Assembly (NCBI GenBank): GCA_905331475.1
Contig: CAJNYU010004398.1
Location: 39,493 to 103,492 of the forward strand
Direction of reading: 5' to 3'
From: Rotaria socialis
Taxonomy: Eukaryota; Rotifera; Eurotatoria; Philodinida; Philodinidae
DNA length: 64,000 nt
Under the pieces are notes generated by a model. The model did no database searches. It saw only the letters and a program-made list of their open reading frames with translations, and had not been told where the DNA came from. Positions 36,618 through 49,151 of the stretch are shown here, in pieces. Each line of letters opens with the position of its first letter. Position 1 is the stretch's first letter. Position numbers and translations under genes: made by a program.

Positions 36618-39600
36618 TCAATGTGTTGATGATTTTGAATTTGATGTTAATTGATCGATTACATTAGGAGCAAACACTTTACGTGCTGCATTTAATACTG
36701 CTTCTCTTGTAACAAGAGTTGGTTGTGAACTCCAATGATTAGTTTTTGTTAGTATCGGTTGATAACCATTGGCTGTTTGATACATCGCTGATGAATTTGT
36801 ATTATTACCAAGTGTTGACATCATCGTATTCGACCATCTTCCTGAATCGGTTAATACTTGATTAGGCATTGTTTCATAAGATTCATACATTCTTGGCGCA
36901 TTACGATTAATTGTACGAATATTTCTTACAACTGGAGCAACATCAGCAACCGATAGTTTTGTTAAATCAACTGTTGCTGTTTTTGCATATTGCTTTTGTT
37001 TATCATCTATGTTTGATATCGGAAGAAGAGACATATAGTCACGTTGAGTTTGTCGTAGTTCTTTTAATGTTTGTTCCATTTCTACAACATCACTATCTGT
37101 GTCACTTAATCGTTCAGCATCATCATTGTCATGAAAACCATTTGCATTTTTGCTAGTCAGTTTTTTTGGATCAAAATTTTCATCATCCTCATCATCGTCG
37201 TCGTCATCGTCGTTGTTTTCAGTGGCATTCGTGAGAGATCTGTGAGCATTTGATAAATTTATTTGCCGATGACTTTCATCAATAGCTTTCAATTGTATTT
37301 CAGCATCTTGTAATTTTCTTTCAACTGCTCCTTTATCATTACGTAGTTGATCTAAGGCTTTCTGTAATGTTGAACAATGATTATCTTTCTATAAAAGACA
37401 AATACAATTACATCATCATATTTGTTAGATTTCCAACTTATGAAAAGAGATCTCTTTATGGTGCACTTCAATTCAATTCAGACATCCTTTATTTTACATA
37501 TCTCTACTACTTTCTTAAGTTCTTGCATTTCTTTTTCTTATTATTGCTTCATTTGTAATCAGAAATTCGTCAAGACAGAGTCTTGTTCGTTGATTTTTTT
37601 AACTCTGAAATTTTGATTTATTATGCAAAATAAATCAGATTGAGAAAATAATAATAATGACCAGACATGGGTCACATTGAAAAAGAGACTGTTGTGTAAA
37701 AATTTATAAATGTGAATGATTTCGGCGAAGACATTAAACTGAGTAACTATGCAAATAGAACTCGTCGTCAATAATTTAGTCAGTGTTTCTCAATAATATC
37801 ATGATCAAAATTACTTCCAGCATTTTACATTTATACATAATCTGTTAGGGTTCTAACGGGTGAATGACTTATTTTCCTAGGTTTTGTCATCGATGGTCTA
37901 ATATTTGTCAGCATACTGGATATTTCACAATTGATAAACATATTTGGAGACAATGAAATGCCGACTGCTACTATTTTTTTAAGATTAGAAATGTTTGACT
38001 AAGTTAATCATGCGATTTATGCAAAATTAGCTCAGTTCTTGAATGTAGTATTCATCGGGTGCAGATGTCTAGTATTGCTCCATTGTGAAACGTAAAGTTG
38101 AGTAAGTGTTAGAAAGATCTTCTCCGTGCGTCAGACTAAAGGATACACAAAAATATATCTATCATGTACGTCCTTCTGTTCTCAGGTACTGATTTTAGTA
38201 TTTCCCCAATCGGATAGTATCAAGAGAGACTGAAATAGAAACTTCTTACGTCTCAATGAGAAATAGACAGAGGTTTTTAGAGAATAAGGCAAAGGTAAGA
38301 AAATAATTTATCATGTATCTCTCTAATAAATAGTTAATATATCATTGTTAGTGATCTCAATAAAAGTCAAGTGTTAACGCAAGCTTTTATCGGTTTAAAA
38401 CTTTGATAATTTTTAGATTTTATGATTGGAAAAAGCAACTTCGGTAATAAGTAGATTTAAGCATACCTCTTTCAAATGCTGTTCTAATTTTTCTCTATCA
38501 GCTTTGATTTGTTCATGACGTCGATTTAAATCGTCAATTTCATTTTTATGCCGATTTTCTATTAGACGTAATCTCTATCAAAAACAAAAGAAATAAAAAT
38601 TCCTACGCATGCATAAGATGATACATCTATAAAAAACAAATAGAACCTCTTCAAATTCGCTTTTTTCTCGATTGAGTTTATCTTGTAAAGAACGAATTTG
38701 TGTATTTGCATTATTGTGTTGATCAAGCGAATTTTTATATACATTCAGATCTGATTGCATACTTTCTCTACAATTAAAGACCATTTTCGATTTATTTCTA
38801 AATCATTCTATTCTACTTTTCCATTACCGTAACTTTTTTTGATAGTCTTCCTTTTCTCTTTCAATGTTTTGTTTGATATTATTTAATTCTTCTTGTTTTC
38901 GATTTTCCAATCTATCTTTTTCACGTGCAATATTTTCATGGATATATTTTTCGATTGAACTAAATGTTATAAAACAATTAAATGAAGTTTATTGTTCTAT
39001 GAAATTGATCCTACGCTAAATCTGCTTTCATTTTATCACGTAACATTTGTTCTTCTTTTTCTTTTGCCAACTTTAATTCTTTGTTCAATCTTTCAATATA
39101 AATTCGATTATCTTCAAGTATCTGTAATTTTTCTTCATTAGCTGATCTTTATAATGAAATAAAATTCAAATTTTTAAATGAAATAAAAAATAAATCTACT
39201 TACTGTTCAAGTCGTGATCGTAATTGAGTTAGATCATATTCTTCACGTGGTGTAACTAATGTATCGTCCTAAAGAAATTTTAATTAAAAGTCATAGATCA
39301 TAATGTATATTTACGTTAGTTAAATTAGTTACATGTTTATTCACATTAGTAGTTGATGGATGACGTAGAGCACCTTCCGCTGCTATTTCAGCACGATTTT
39401 TTCGAACATTTTCTTCATTATTATGATTCGGAGAATCTTTTCTATTATCAACTTTTCTGTCTATAATATATATATTATACATATATGTATGCATATATTT
39501 AATATATATTTGTAAGGATATTTAAAGATAGTATACCTGTATGTTCGAATGAATTCATTGTACGAGATGCAGACATTGTTGATGTTGTAATGGCTTCTTT

Positions 39601-41696
39601 TTCTTTTCGTTCGATACGTGCCGAAAGTAAAGGGTCAATACCTAATTTTTATAGAAATAGAAAAATTATCTATCCTAATTTTCTAGAATATATCATTATT
39701 TACCGAAATCAATTCTTCTTCTGAAATCATCGCTACTTTGTTCTTCATCATCATTGTCGCTGTTCATCAATTCTTCAATTTCATCATTATCACTATTTAC
39801 ATATTGAGCATCTAGTCAAAAATAATTTTCACAATTTGAAGATCGATTTTCCCTTTTTGTTGTTGTTGTTTATTACCTAATCTATTAGCTTGTGCTTCAG
39901 TTCTCGTCACAACCGGTGTGTTAACATGAGTTCCCATTTGAAATGATTTTTTGCCACCTGATAAATAATCACTTACGGTCGATGTACTTCTGCCAGTTTG
40001 AGTGAGAGTGTCTGAACATGAAAATAATTTTTTATAGAATTCTAGTATGAAATGTTATTCTCGTTTAATCGGTAGACGTGATGAACGGTTTTAGTAATAA
40101 TAATAATACTTAGTAGTTTCATAAGTCTCTTATTATCAAAACATTTATGACATCGGATCAATAGTAAATTTTTCTGTTATATTAATAAAAAATTTTTAAT
40201 TCTTTTATATAAAATGTAATTATAATAAAAGATATTTGATTAATGAATAGAATCGTATTCATTGTATTAGAAAACTCTTAGTAAGTATGTAAAAAGAATA
40301 TATATATATATATAGAATTTTTCTACAGAATTTCAAGGTGACACCTCATCGTTACTAATAGTTTCAAATCGATTAATATATTTTTAAGAAAGAAGAAAAT
40401 ATTTGAAGAGTGCATATCAATTTACTTGTTGACATTTCAAAACTCATAGACATTAGTATTAAACTTATACGATAATTTATCAAGAATGAAGCATATTTAA
40501 CTTATACCATTATAATTTAGACTTTGTACTTCTATGATATCAAGGCAATCGATTAATCATCACTATTTAAATATCAACTAAGTCACAACATATTTGATTA
40601 CTCATAATCGCAGTCATGAATACAAATTGGAATGATTGAGAATTTATTGTAGAAATCTAATGACATTTGAATATATATTATATCTGTGCGTACTTGTGTG
40701 CATAGGTTAGGCACAAGTCAAATAATAGTAGTTGGATCGGCAGGAATGATATGCTCGTGTGAAATCTTCTCTGGAGTAATTTGAAGCTAGAGTACGTCAG
40801 GGGCACATAAGAGCAAAATTATGGAATACGTTTATGCTTATCGAAACGTCTTTGAAATCTTTTATTTTCATTGAACCGTGAAAACAGGCAGATTCAAAAA
40901 GAAACCCAACATCGCTTCATTTTTATTGCTGACGTCGTACTCATGTGATGTTATTACTTAGAATAATGGAAGAAACTATTATTATAAAATTATGTTTGAT
41001 AAACACTTCATCTAGGTAATACGATAGAATGTAGTTTATTCAAAATCGAGGTTCGCTCATTCGAGTTTCAAGCAGCTAAAGAAAGGTTTAGAAAAAAGAA
41101 ACCAGAAAGACACACAGATGAATCTCATAAAAAGCAAAAGTTTATATTGATAAGGATCTAGATTATTTTCAAAAGCTTAATGGAATATAATTTTAGAAAA
41201 TAATCAAAATAATGGGATCTACCTCTTGGATTCGTATTGAGTAATGTGTTTGATCCAGATAATTTTCGTCTTGAAAAATAAAAAACAAAGATTTGATAGT
41301 GACGAAGAACATGAAAATATGATAAAACATACCGTTCTTCAGTAACTCGTGTTTTATAAATTTCATCACATGGATGATCCCATGATGCTTTGCCAGTATC
41401 AAAATTAAAATAATATAATTCTCCTTTCTCTTCTTGACATGGTTTCCAACCAGGTGGTAAAGGTTTCATAATACCTTCTTTAGCTAACCACAGAAGATGA
41501 CGTTCCTATTGAAAAGAAATTTTCAGTAGGATGATGTTTGAGATTTCGTTTTTTGCTACTAATTTACTTTATCTGGATTGATTCCAATGTAAATTGCATA
41601 TTCGCGGATTTCGTCGTCAGTAGGTTCATAATTCTCATCAAATTGTTCTTGTAAAATCGTTTGATTATTGATTTTATACTCTGGATATGTAATCAT
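36618..41696 (-). CDS. CEP164: CEP164-like centriolar distal appendage protein
   Basis: A gene of about thirteen exons, estimated at roughly 700-750 residues, half the vertebrate length. The N-terminus is diagnostic. DENYEPTDDEIREYAIYIGI and LLWLAKEGI lead into a WW domain, PLPPGWKPCQEEKGELYYF then ASWDHPCDEIYK (about 41340-41465), as in CEP164, which recruits TTBK2 and docks mother centrioles at the membrane for ciliogenesis. The centre has Ser-rich and acidic segments (exons at 39.5-40.0 kb). Exons between 38.47 and 39.27 kb are Glu/Lys/Gln-rich coiled coil. The last exon (36618-37389) has a long Asp/Glu run (about 37180-37215) and a tail ending in TSNSKSSTH. Introns 37390-38466 and about 40015-41215 exceed 1 kb. 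I start at ATG 41696. Internal exon edges are approximate. Confidence 0.82.
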
Positions 41697-42130
41697 TGTG
41701 TAATACGAGATGACTTTGTCTTTTCTTACTCACAATGACAAAAAACAAAGTTATATATAGATTTAAAATTATGATAGTTGGTTTTTTTCTCTTCAAATAT
41801 CTTGTTGAATCATCAAATTGAAGGTCTTCTTGTTTTTATTTTTATACTTCACTTCTTTTTTTCCCTTCTTTTCTCGTCTTATTTCATAGCACCGATTGTT
41901 GTCACAGGAAACAGGCCTGACACTTTCTTTTTCCATTAGATGTCAGTGATGAACATGAATTCAATGAATACCATATTTCTTTTTTTTTGTTCATATCTTA
42001 TTTAATGTTTGACTTATTTTAGTAACTCGAATCGCATAATTTATTATTTTTTTTAAAGAGTCTTTTTAATTAATTACAACGACATGCGTATAATGAATAA
42101 AATGAAAAGTTTTTTTTGTCTGTATGATGT
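41697..42130. other. Intergenic region between CEP164-like and the neuropeptide gene
   Basis: T-rich sequence with no reading frame of note. It contains the neuropeptide 3' UTR and the CEP164-like promoter. Confidence 0.4.
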
Positions 42131-42630
42131 TTAACCGTGAACGAAACGTTTGCCATGAACAAATCGTTTTTCGAGGAGATCGTCTTCGTCATTTTGTTGT
42201 TCAACGTTATCGTTTACTGATCGACCATGAACGAAGCGTTTTAAATAGGATCTAAAACTAATTTTTTATTAAAGCACTAACAATTCAGCAAAGCAAATTT
42301 TTCTTACCGTTTAGCCAAGAATTGATCATTCATACAAAGCTGTTGACAAAACTTGTTGATATCATCTTCGGATTCACTGAATACCGATCGAACAACACGT
42401 TTATTGGATCTAAAGGAATTTTAATATAAAGAAAAGAAAATATATATTACTGAATTATTATTTACGCTGCTTTTGAATCAGCTGACTAGAATAGAAAAAT
42501 TCACAAGTTACAGTAAGTAAAATAATATAATTATTTGAAAACTTACACTAGATTCGGAAAGAACAGTAGTGAAAAGTAGGAAGACAAGGCACATGGCCAT
42601 AGTTAATCGGACAATAGTATTAGATTGCAT
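42131..42630 (-). CDS. Probable neuropeptide precursor with three FVH-amide copies
   Basis: Four exons, 42547-42630, 42466-42485, 42308-42409 and 42131-42251, total 327 bases and join in frame to 108 residues. The N-terminus MQSNTIVRLTMAMCLVFLLF continues TTVLSES and is a clear signal peptide. A Ser-rich spacer and a dibasic KR (38-39) are followed by a segment with two cysteines (FCQQLC, 55-60) that ends in KR (68-69). The C-terminal part holds three copies of FVHG: residues 75-78, 99-102 and 105-108. Each is preceded by KR. The first is followed by R, the second by KR and the third by the stop. Standard processing (cleavage at KR, basic-residue trimming, Gly-to-amide conversion) would give three FVH-amide tripeptides. 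The acidic spacer SVNDNVEQQNDEDDLLE between copies one and two is typical of such precursors. I recognise no named family with this peptide. Confidence 0.75.
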
Positions 42631-44406
42631 GATGATGAAGATGATGAGGTAGTGTTCACTCGAAATAAAATATTAGAATAAATGTTTTCTGAATTATTAC
42701 TTTCCACTTATACTGCAACTCAGAAAAAAACCAGATGAGAAAATAATATCATCGTACGTGGGATGTATTTCTCTCGATGGAATCCTAAAAAAATTATTTT
42801 TTCCCCACATCATCGTTAATGAACAACAACCATTCGTTTCATTATCAGTTTAAACCCATCTTTCCACATAAACCGATGGCATCGAACTAATTTAATTGCA
42901 GTTTCCAATTCGAATATTTTGACAATTATATACCTCATTACGAGTCTATTAAAGACTCTCGAGTATCTAAACGATAAATATGAATGATGAGTCTAATTTA
43001 CGAACTAAATTAGTTGATATATTTATCGTTTCGATCTTAGCATCTATAGCACTAATAAAGCCCAATAACGACCAGTAAAAATATATCAATAACTTATAAA
43101 TTATACAGAGAAAATGCAATTTTATTTTTCTATTAAAAATCAACAGAAATTTTTAACATCTTCGAAAGTCCTTTTTGTAGTTGAAAAATATCCATTTTTC
43201 TGTCAGAAGTTACTATGAATAAATATTAGAATTGATTTTGACTCCTGCAATAATTTTGCTATATTGATTGAAACACATTCCATCAGCAAGTCTGATGCAA
43301 CACTGTTTCATGAAATGTATACAACCACCTGGTCTTCGGAAATATTATTGCAATAAAAGAGATGAACAGATAATTGAATGGTTCATAAAATAATATCAAC
43401 AAAATATTTATCTAATTTTTATTTTATTAAATTAAAAATTTCTAAATATTCAAAAACGCATGTTTGCCTATTTCGTGAAGTTCTACTGATATTATTTTCA
43501 AGTTCTTTCATCTTCGCGACGTGAAGTCAAAAAATCTCTCCTTGATGTATCCATCACTAGCTACGTGTAACATTTCGATTGGAGTTGAAAATATTTTGCA
43601 TAGAGTGAACATTCTGTCAATGTTAGGATCCGAGAATGTGAATGAAATATACACATAGTGCATATAGATTTTTTCTTTTGAAAATAATACAAAATGCAAT
43701 GGGCTAAATTGAAAAACATATTACTTGAAAACAATGAGAATTAAATTTATCAGTAATCATGAACGATCAACTTAAATAATTGCTTTTGCGAATTCATAGA
43801 AATGTTTTCTCTATAGATGCCAAAGTATCTCAATATTCTACTGCGACAATACTGAAAGAAATTCATAGATTTCTATCAGTAAACTGAAAATCGTGTACCT
43901 AAGTAAAGTTAAGTTAGAATCATCTAAACATTGCAGAAACCTAGGTTTATAAATATCATCGAATTCACCAATAGGGTTTATTCTATTATTTAATTTACTA
44001 AATTCTAAGAGATCCATTAAGTAAATTCATTTTACTTTGTATTATCACTGATCCAATGGAGTTCAACTACTTATTGAAATATCTTGAAATAGTTCGATTA
44101 TTTGACAAGAAAATTTGGATAAGATAGATTATTTTACATGATGAATACATAATACGGAGCAATTTTTCAATATTTTCTTTTTTATGTTCATGACTTGGCT
44201 GTGCCATATATACTTGATTTTGTTGCTTTTACATTAAACCTGAAGTATTAAATTTGTATTACCACAAAAACAAACCAAACGAATAAAATAAAATGAGATG
44301 TGTTTATTAATAAGATTTTGAAAGGAAAAAATGCAAGCATTCTCTAAATAGCTGAGAAGAAATTGAAATGAAGTCTTGAATAAGATTGATTCAGGTTTGT
44401 TTTCTT
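42631..44406. other. Intergenic region, no gene recognised
   Basis: About 1.8 kb, AT-rich. A 63-codon frame at 43508-43699 (minus) matches nothing known to me. It should contain the neuropeptide promoter and the glutaredoxin 3' UTR. Confidence 0.4.
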
Positions 44407-44824
44407 TTAATCTTCCAATGCATTCGCTTTTCTTAATTTTTTTTCAAGTTCACCTTTCCTCTCTAATCTTTCTGTATCATCACCACCACCAATACATTCT
44501 CCACCAATAAATACACGTGGAACAGTATCTTCACCTGTCATTCTTCCAAGTACATCCATGTATTCATCGTCATCTTTTATTTTGTCAAGTTCAATCACTT
44601 TATAATCTTTTAGTTTGTATTTGCCAAGAATTTTTTTTGCTTTGACACAGTATGGACCTGCAATAAGCAAAACAAAAAAAAGAATTAGCAATTTTTTTAT
44701 TTTTAGAAAAAGTAGATTTTTACGTACAATGAATTTTAGAAAAGACCATAACTTTATTCTCTTTAATTAATTTTTTGATTTCATCTTCTACGCTAGCTTT
44801 GTCGCCTGAACCACTCGATGACAT
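44407..44824 (-). CDS. Dithiol glutaredoxin
   Basis: Two exons, 44728-44824 and 44407-44657, give 115 residues, the normal size of a single-domain glutaredoxin. The fold is complete: VMVFSKIHCPYCVKAKKIL carries the CPYC redox centre, whose first Cys codon is split by the intron. DTVPRVFIGGECIGGGDD supplies the cis-proline loop and the glutathione-binding GG. It reduces disulfides and glutathione mixed disulfides with electrons from glutathione. No targeting peptide is visible, so a cytosolic enzyme like animal GLRX/GLRX2 is likely. A strong TTGTTTTAAG acceptor lies about 14 bases before the ATG and may be a trans-splice site. Confidence 0.93.
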
Positions 44825-45398
44825 GATCAATAGATGATCTTAAAACAAAAAACGTTGAAATGTGCTGTTGTATTTAACAAAAAATATGAAGAATAATCTA
44901 GAAACAAATATATGAGTCAATATTTTTTTAAGAATAAAACAAGCCGTTTAGAAAGGCGACGAGAAGGAAGAAAAATTAGTAATCGCGTTTCTAACTTTAT
45001 CGATATGCAGAGTAACATATTGAGATCTGTTGTGAATAGAATGAATGCCTTTAAAACAAAGAAAAGCTAATCTATTCCTTAGATCTATGTGCAGAATAAT
45101 AATAATGTCTAATTGTGAACAGTAAAATATCAAAAAAAGAATAACTAGCGGATGGTAACAATGCAAAAAAAAAGAATTTTTCTATTCAATATGCATTTTA
45201 CTTCAGCATTCTGCATTAGTATGAAGAAAACAAAAGACACATATTGCGTTGAGTTTTTTTAAACCCAAAGAAAAACTCTCACAAAAAAAATTTAATTCGA
45301 TTTCAAACAATATAATAACAAAACTATCATAATTCTATGCCATAAAATGTCTTAATCAATCTAAATAAAGCGCCAGTCAATGCTTTGCTTATCTTTCT
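44825..45398. other. Divergent intergenic region
   Basis: Separates the glutaredoxin and two-pass membrane protein start codons and presumably holds both promoters. No gene recognised. Confidence 0.4.
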
Positions 45399-47438
45399 AT
45401 GCAAGAAAGTTCGACAGAATCTAATAATATTAATGAACTAGATTTCGATCCTAATAATAATTCTTTCAGACCTTGTGTTTATTTTCTTAGCTCATGGTTA
45501 GATAAATATAAAAAAAGTAAACTAGAATTCTATTCTGTTACATTCGGTATATCGGGCATTAGTTTAATTGCTCTTGGTCTATGTGTTTTTATTATAATCT
45601 ATACAGCATATGATTATTATGGAATAAATAAAATTAATTGTTCCATTGTAAATATAACACATACGCATGTGAAATTATGTGAAGCACGTCGGTGTCAAAT
45701 TTTTAATTACTGTATTCCTTACATATGTACAAGTAAGTAAAATTGGTTTTGTTTCAAAGAAAAACAGAAAAAAAACTTATTTTTAACTAGTTGTGTTTGT
45801 ACACTATGATTACAATAATCTTTCATATGAATCAAAACTTTTCCCATTTAATCCGAATATAAATTCATCATGTTCTTATGAACCATCATCATGTACATCT
45901 CGTTTGCGTATTCAACTCGAGCAAATAACATTTCTAAAAAAGCTCGATTTTAATCGTTCAAAAATAGATCAATGTTGCCTTCATTCATTAACTCAACAGC
46001 CTATAATATGCAAGAATCATCTTAATTCTACGCAATATTCTATTAGTATTCTATCTATTATTATTTGTTTTTTAATAGGCTTAATTTTTATTTCTATTGG
46101 AATAATAACACAATTACATCTTAATGATTATTTGAAATCTTCTCATAAGCATGACGAAGACTTTCTTGATACAATACTAAATTTTCATTTTAGTAATGGT
46201 ACATTAGGATCAGGTATTGAAAGAGCAACACCCGTTAATTATGATATATTAACACAAGGACTAAGTCATCAAAATACACCATCCACAACAAAGATTCATC
46301 AAAATGATGATTTACTTTTATTTGATATTGATGAAGAAAATGAAATATTTCAAAAAGAATGTTTACATATTAATCATCAAGAGAAGCTACAGAATGAAAT
46401 TATTCGGTTAGTTCAAAATGACGTCCGCGTTAGAATATCGTATAGAAAGTTGCAGAAGATTTTCTTTATTTATACACTGAAAAACGAAAAGAGTCTTCCT
46501 CAATTTTCTAATACTTGATCATTCTCGAGTAGATTTTGTGATATAGGGATTACAACGAAATTAGTGCTGTTTAACAAAAAAAAACAAACGTACAATTCAG
46601 TTCACTAATATTCTAAAGTAAAAGTATCAGCTTTATTCATGAATGTGTGATGCGATTATCATACTTCTGTGTTAAGATTGGAACAGCAGCAAGACCTGAT
46701 ATATTCAGGAAAAACTATTTTTGACAAAGCTTGTATCTATGTCAAGTTACAAATCGAAATTAGAAAGTGTATTTTTCAGGTAGCACTGAAAATGATCATA
46801 GGATTCATTATTGACACTAACAAAAAAATACAGATTATTCACGGTAATAGACGGGCGACAAAAGTTCGTACCAGACTATGTACAGTTTATTTGAGTTTAG
46901 TTAATTCACAGATTCAACTCGTAAGTAATGCATTAGTTGTGATGTTTCTAGATACTTACTACAATTGCTGTTAATCGAAGAGACATTCACAATAATTTCA
47001 TAGAATAAAAGAGATGAACAGGTTGATTCCGAATATTACTCTAGCGTCAATTAAAGTAAAATGAAATACTATTATAAAGGCTAGTAAAGCAAAAAAAGGA
47101 AACATTCTAGAAGTTATCTAAATATCGATATTATTACTTTTCCTATACTGAATTTTGTTTTTACCTTCTTTAGACAATATGAATTAGGCAATGAAGAAAT
47201 AAAAGCTACATTGAAGACAATTGAAAATGAATTTCAACAACAAAAAAATGGAAATTTACCAGAAAATTCCATTGAACGAATTCGAGATCTACTAGAAAAA
47301 GTCGATCATCTTGATCTTTATTTTCCAACAATACATCAACAAATATCAATGGATGAAATATCCAATTCTATAAGTCTCGACCATCAACCCTCACCTATTT
47401 CTGTTTTACATCCACATGTTCATTTTCGCATGAAATAA
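45399..47438 (+). CDS. Two-pass membrane protein, TipE/KCNMB-like architecture
   Basis: Exons 45399-45732, 45791-46406 and 47174-47438 sum to 1215 bases and join in frame to 404 residues. An N-terminal cytosolic region of about 44 residues is followed by a first membrane span (about 45-70, SVTFGISGISLIALGLCVFI). An extracellular loop of about 130 residues is rich in cysteines and N-glycosylation sites (NCS, NIT, NRS, NSS). A second span (SILSIIICFLIGLIFISIGI) and a long cytosolic tail follow. The pattern C...C..RCQIFNYC...C.I.FVHYDY right after TM1 recalls the TipE and BK-beta (KCNMB) channel subunits, but this rests on layout and cysteine spacing only. The third exon, coiled-coil-like (LGNEEIKATLKTIENEF), is joined through a GTTAGT donor at 46407. 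Without that splice the frame ends at 46518. Function is unproven. Confidence 0.65.
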
Positions 47439-47553
47439 AATGGTTTCTTTTTCCTTTTCTTTAATAAAACAACAATTTCAAAATGTTGTACTTCTTCTTA
47501 TGAATAACTATTAAAAACAAACAAAACAGCTTACAGAAGAACTTATTATTTCT

Positions 47554-49084
47554 TTAATGACTTAAACTCTGGTTGTGCTCTAGAGCTAATTGATCAAATG
47601 ATGATTCAATAGCATGAATTTTAAGATAATCAATTTCGAGTGGATGCAATTGACCAGCAATAACAAGTGAATGTAACGGACGACCTAAATCAACTTCATC
47701 AGCCATTCTACGTAAAGTTGTTGTTATAAATTTTTCATCTGACCAACCAATACGTGCTGCACCTACACATAGTGTTTTATCGTTGATGACTAGAATAGAA
47801 AGTAATTTACATAAATATTAATCAGACTTTACCAAAACAAAAATGATTTTATGTGTCTTCTAAAAAAATCGTATCTTATTAGAAGATTCTATTTTCAAAG
47901 ATTATATCATAGCTGCTCGTACTATCTTACTTTGATAAAAAAAAAAAAACGATAGTAATTTTCTCTACGGACAGTAGGAGTGGTGGTACGCAATCATCAG
48001 TAGCATAGACTATAATTTGATTGTTCTCGGATTAAAATTCATACGAGAAGTCATCTGCAAATAGTATGATATATCGCATTTTATTCAGTGATGCTTAGAT
48101 TGTTTCAAAGGTTGACCTCTAACGTCATGATTATTTGTTAAATGAATATTTGTCTTCATTCATCGCAAGTAACTATTTGAATGTCAAAAAAATTAAAAAA
48201 AACTTACTGTCTTCAACTTGTAACTCTTTAGCTGATTCAAGAATTTGTGAAGCTGCTTGTGATGTTGTCATAAAACGAGGTGGTAAATATGTTTTAGTTT
48301 TCCTTTAAAAACTTTTAATTAAAATTTCAATACAACAACCAAAAGTCAACAACAAACTTCATATAACTAGTTTCATCTTGTTCTTTTATTTTGATATCTA
48401 AAATTTTCAATTTGATAAAAATCTATCGATTGAAAAACAAAAATGTAAGAATCTAACCTAATAAACAAAGTGTATGCAGACCACGTCGTCGATTAGCAAC
48501 AATTTTTTCACAAAAACTTGTTGGTCGCCATGTATCTGTCCAAAATACAATGGAAACTGTTTCACCAAAATGATATAACTTCGCATAAAAATACACATTA
48601 TATGTATACTTTTTATTTATCTAACAAAATAATCTTCTACCTGCAATCCAGAACTACCAATAGCATTCATTATTGAAGCATTATGAATTACTTTATATGG
48701 AATATTAAGTTCAACAGCACGTAAAATTAAATCAGTATGAGTTGTTGCTGAAAGTGGATCACCACCGACAAGAAATGCAATATCGTAATCTCGAGCATTA
48801 GCTAATATTTTATCTTTACATGCCCAAAACAAAAAAAAACACAAAGATTTAATGATTCATGTTTATTTTAGACATGTTGTTTTCTCACCTGCCGAAAGTT
48901 CAACAAGTTCTCTATCAGCTGCTATTATCGAAATTCCTAAATATTCTTCTAATGTCTTTTGATCGACTTGTAAAATAGTTGTATAGGTTTCCAAATAAAC
49001 TTCTTTACAATTTTTAATGATACGTAAACCTTTAACAGTTATATCATCTACATCAGCTAAACCGAGTCCAATAAAATAGAGCAT
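47554..49084 (-). CDS. DPH5: DPH5, diphthine methyl ester synthase
   Basis: The SAM-dependent methyltransferase that makes the methylated intermediate of diphthamide on the His of elongation factor 2. The first exon opens [20 protein letters not shown] and contains [11 protein letters not shown] and [12 protein letters not shown]. The next (about 48621-48820) has [20 protein letters not shown] and [20 protein letters not shown], the tetrapyrrole-methylase-like core that binds SAM. Later exons cover the TDTWRPTSF block near 48500-48540 and end in [20 protein letters not shown] with a short extra tail to the TAA at 47554. Length is about 280 residues, as expected. It lies 67 bases behind LLPH on the same strand; a TTGTTTTTAG acceptor stands two bases before the ATG. 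Confidence 0.93.
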
Positions 49085-49151
49085 ATCTAAAAACAAAGAG
49101 TATGAATTATATCCTTTCTTGTATTTTATTCATAAGAAAACAAAAAGCTAA

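Noticed and set aside
46407-46974. Continuation of the two-pass membrane protein into 46518, and a separate frame at 46669-46974
   Set aside because: The GTTAGT donor at 46407 and TTTAG acceptor at 47173 join in frame to a conserved-looking exon; the intervening frames are read as intron.
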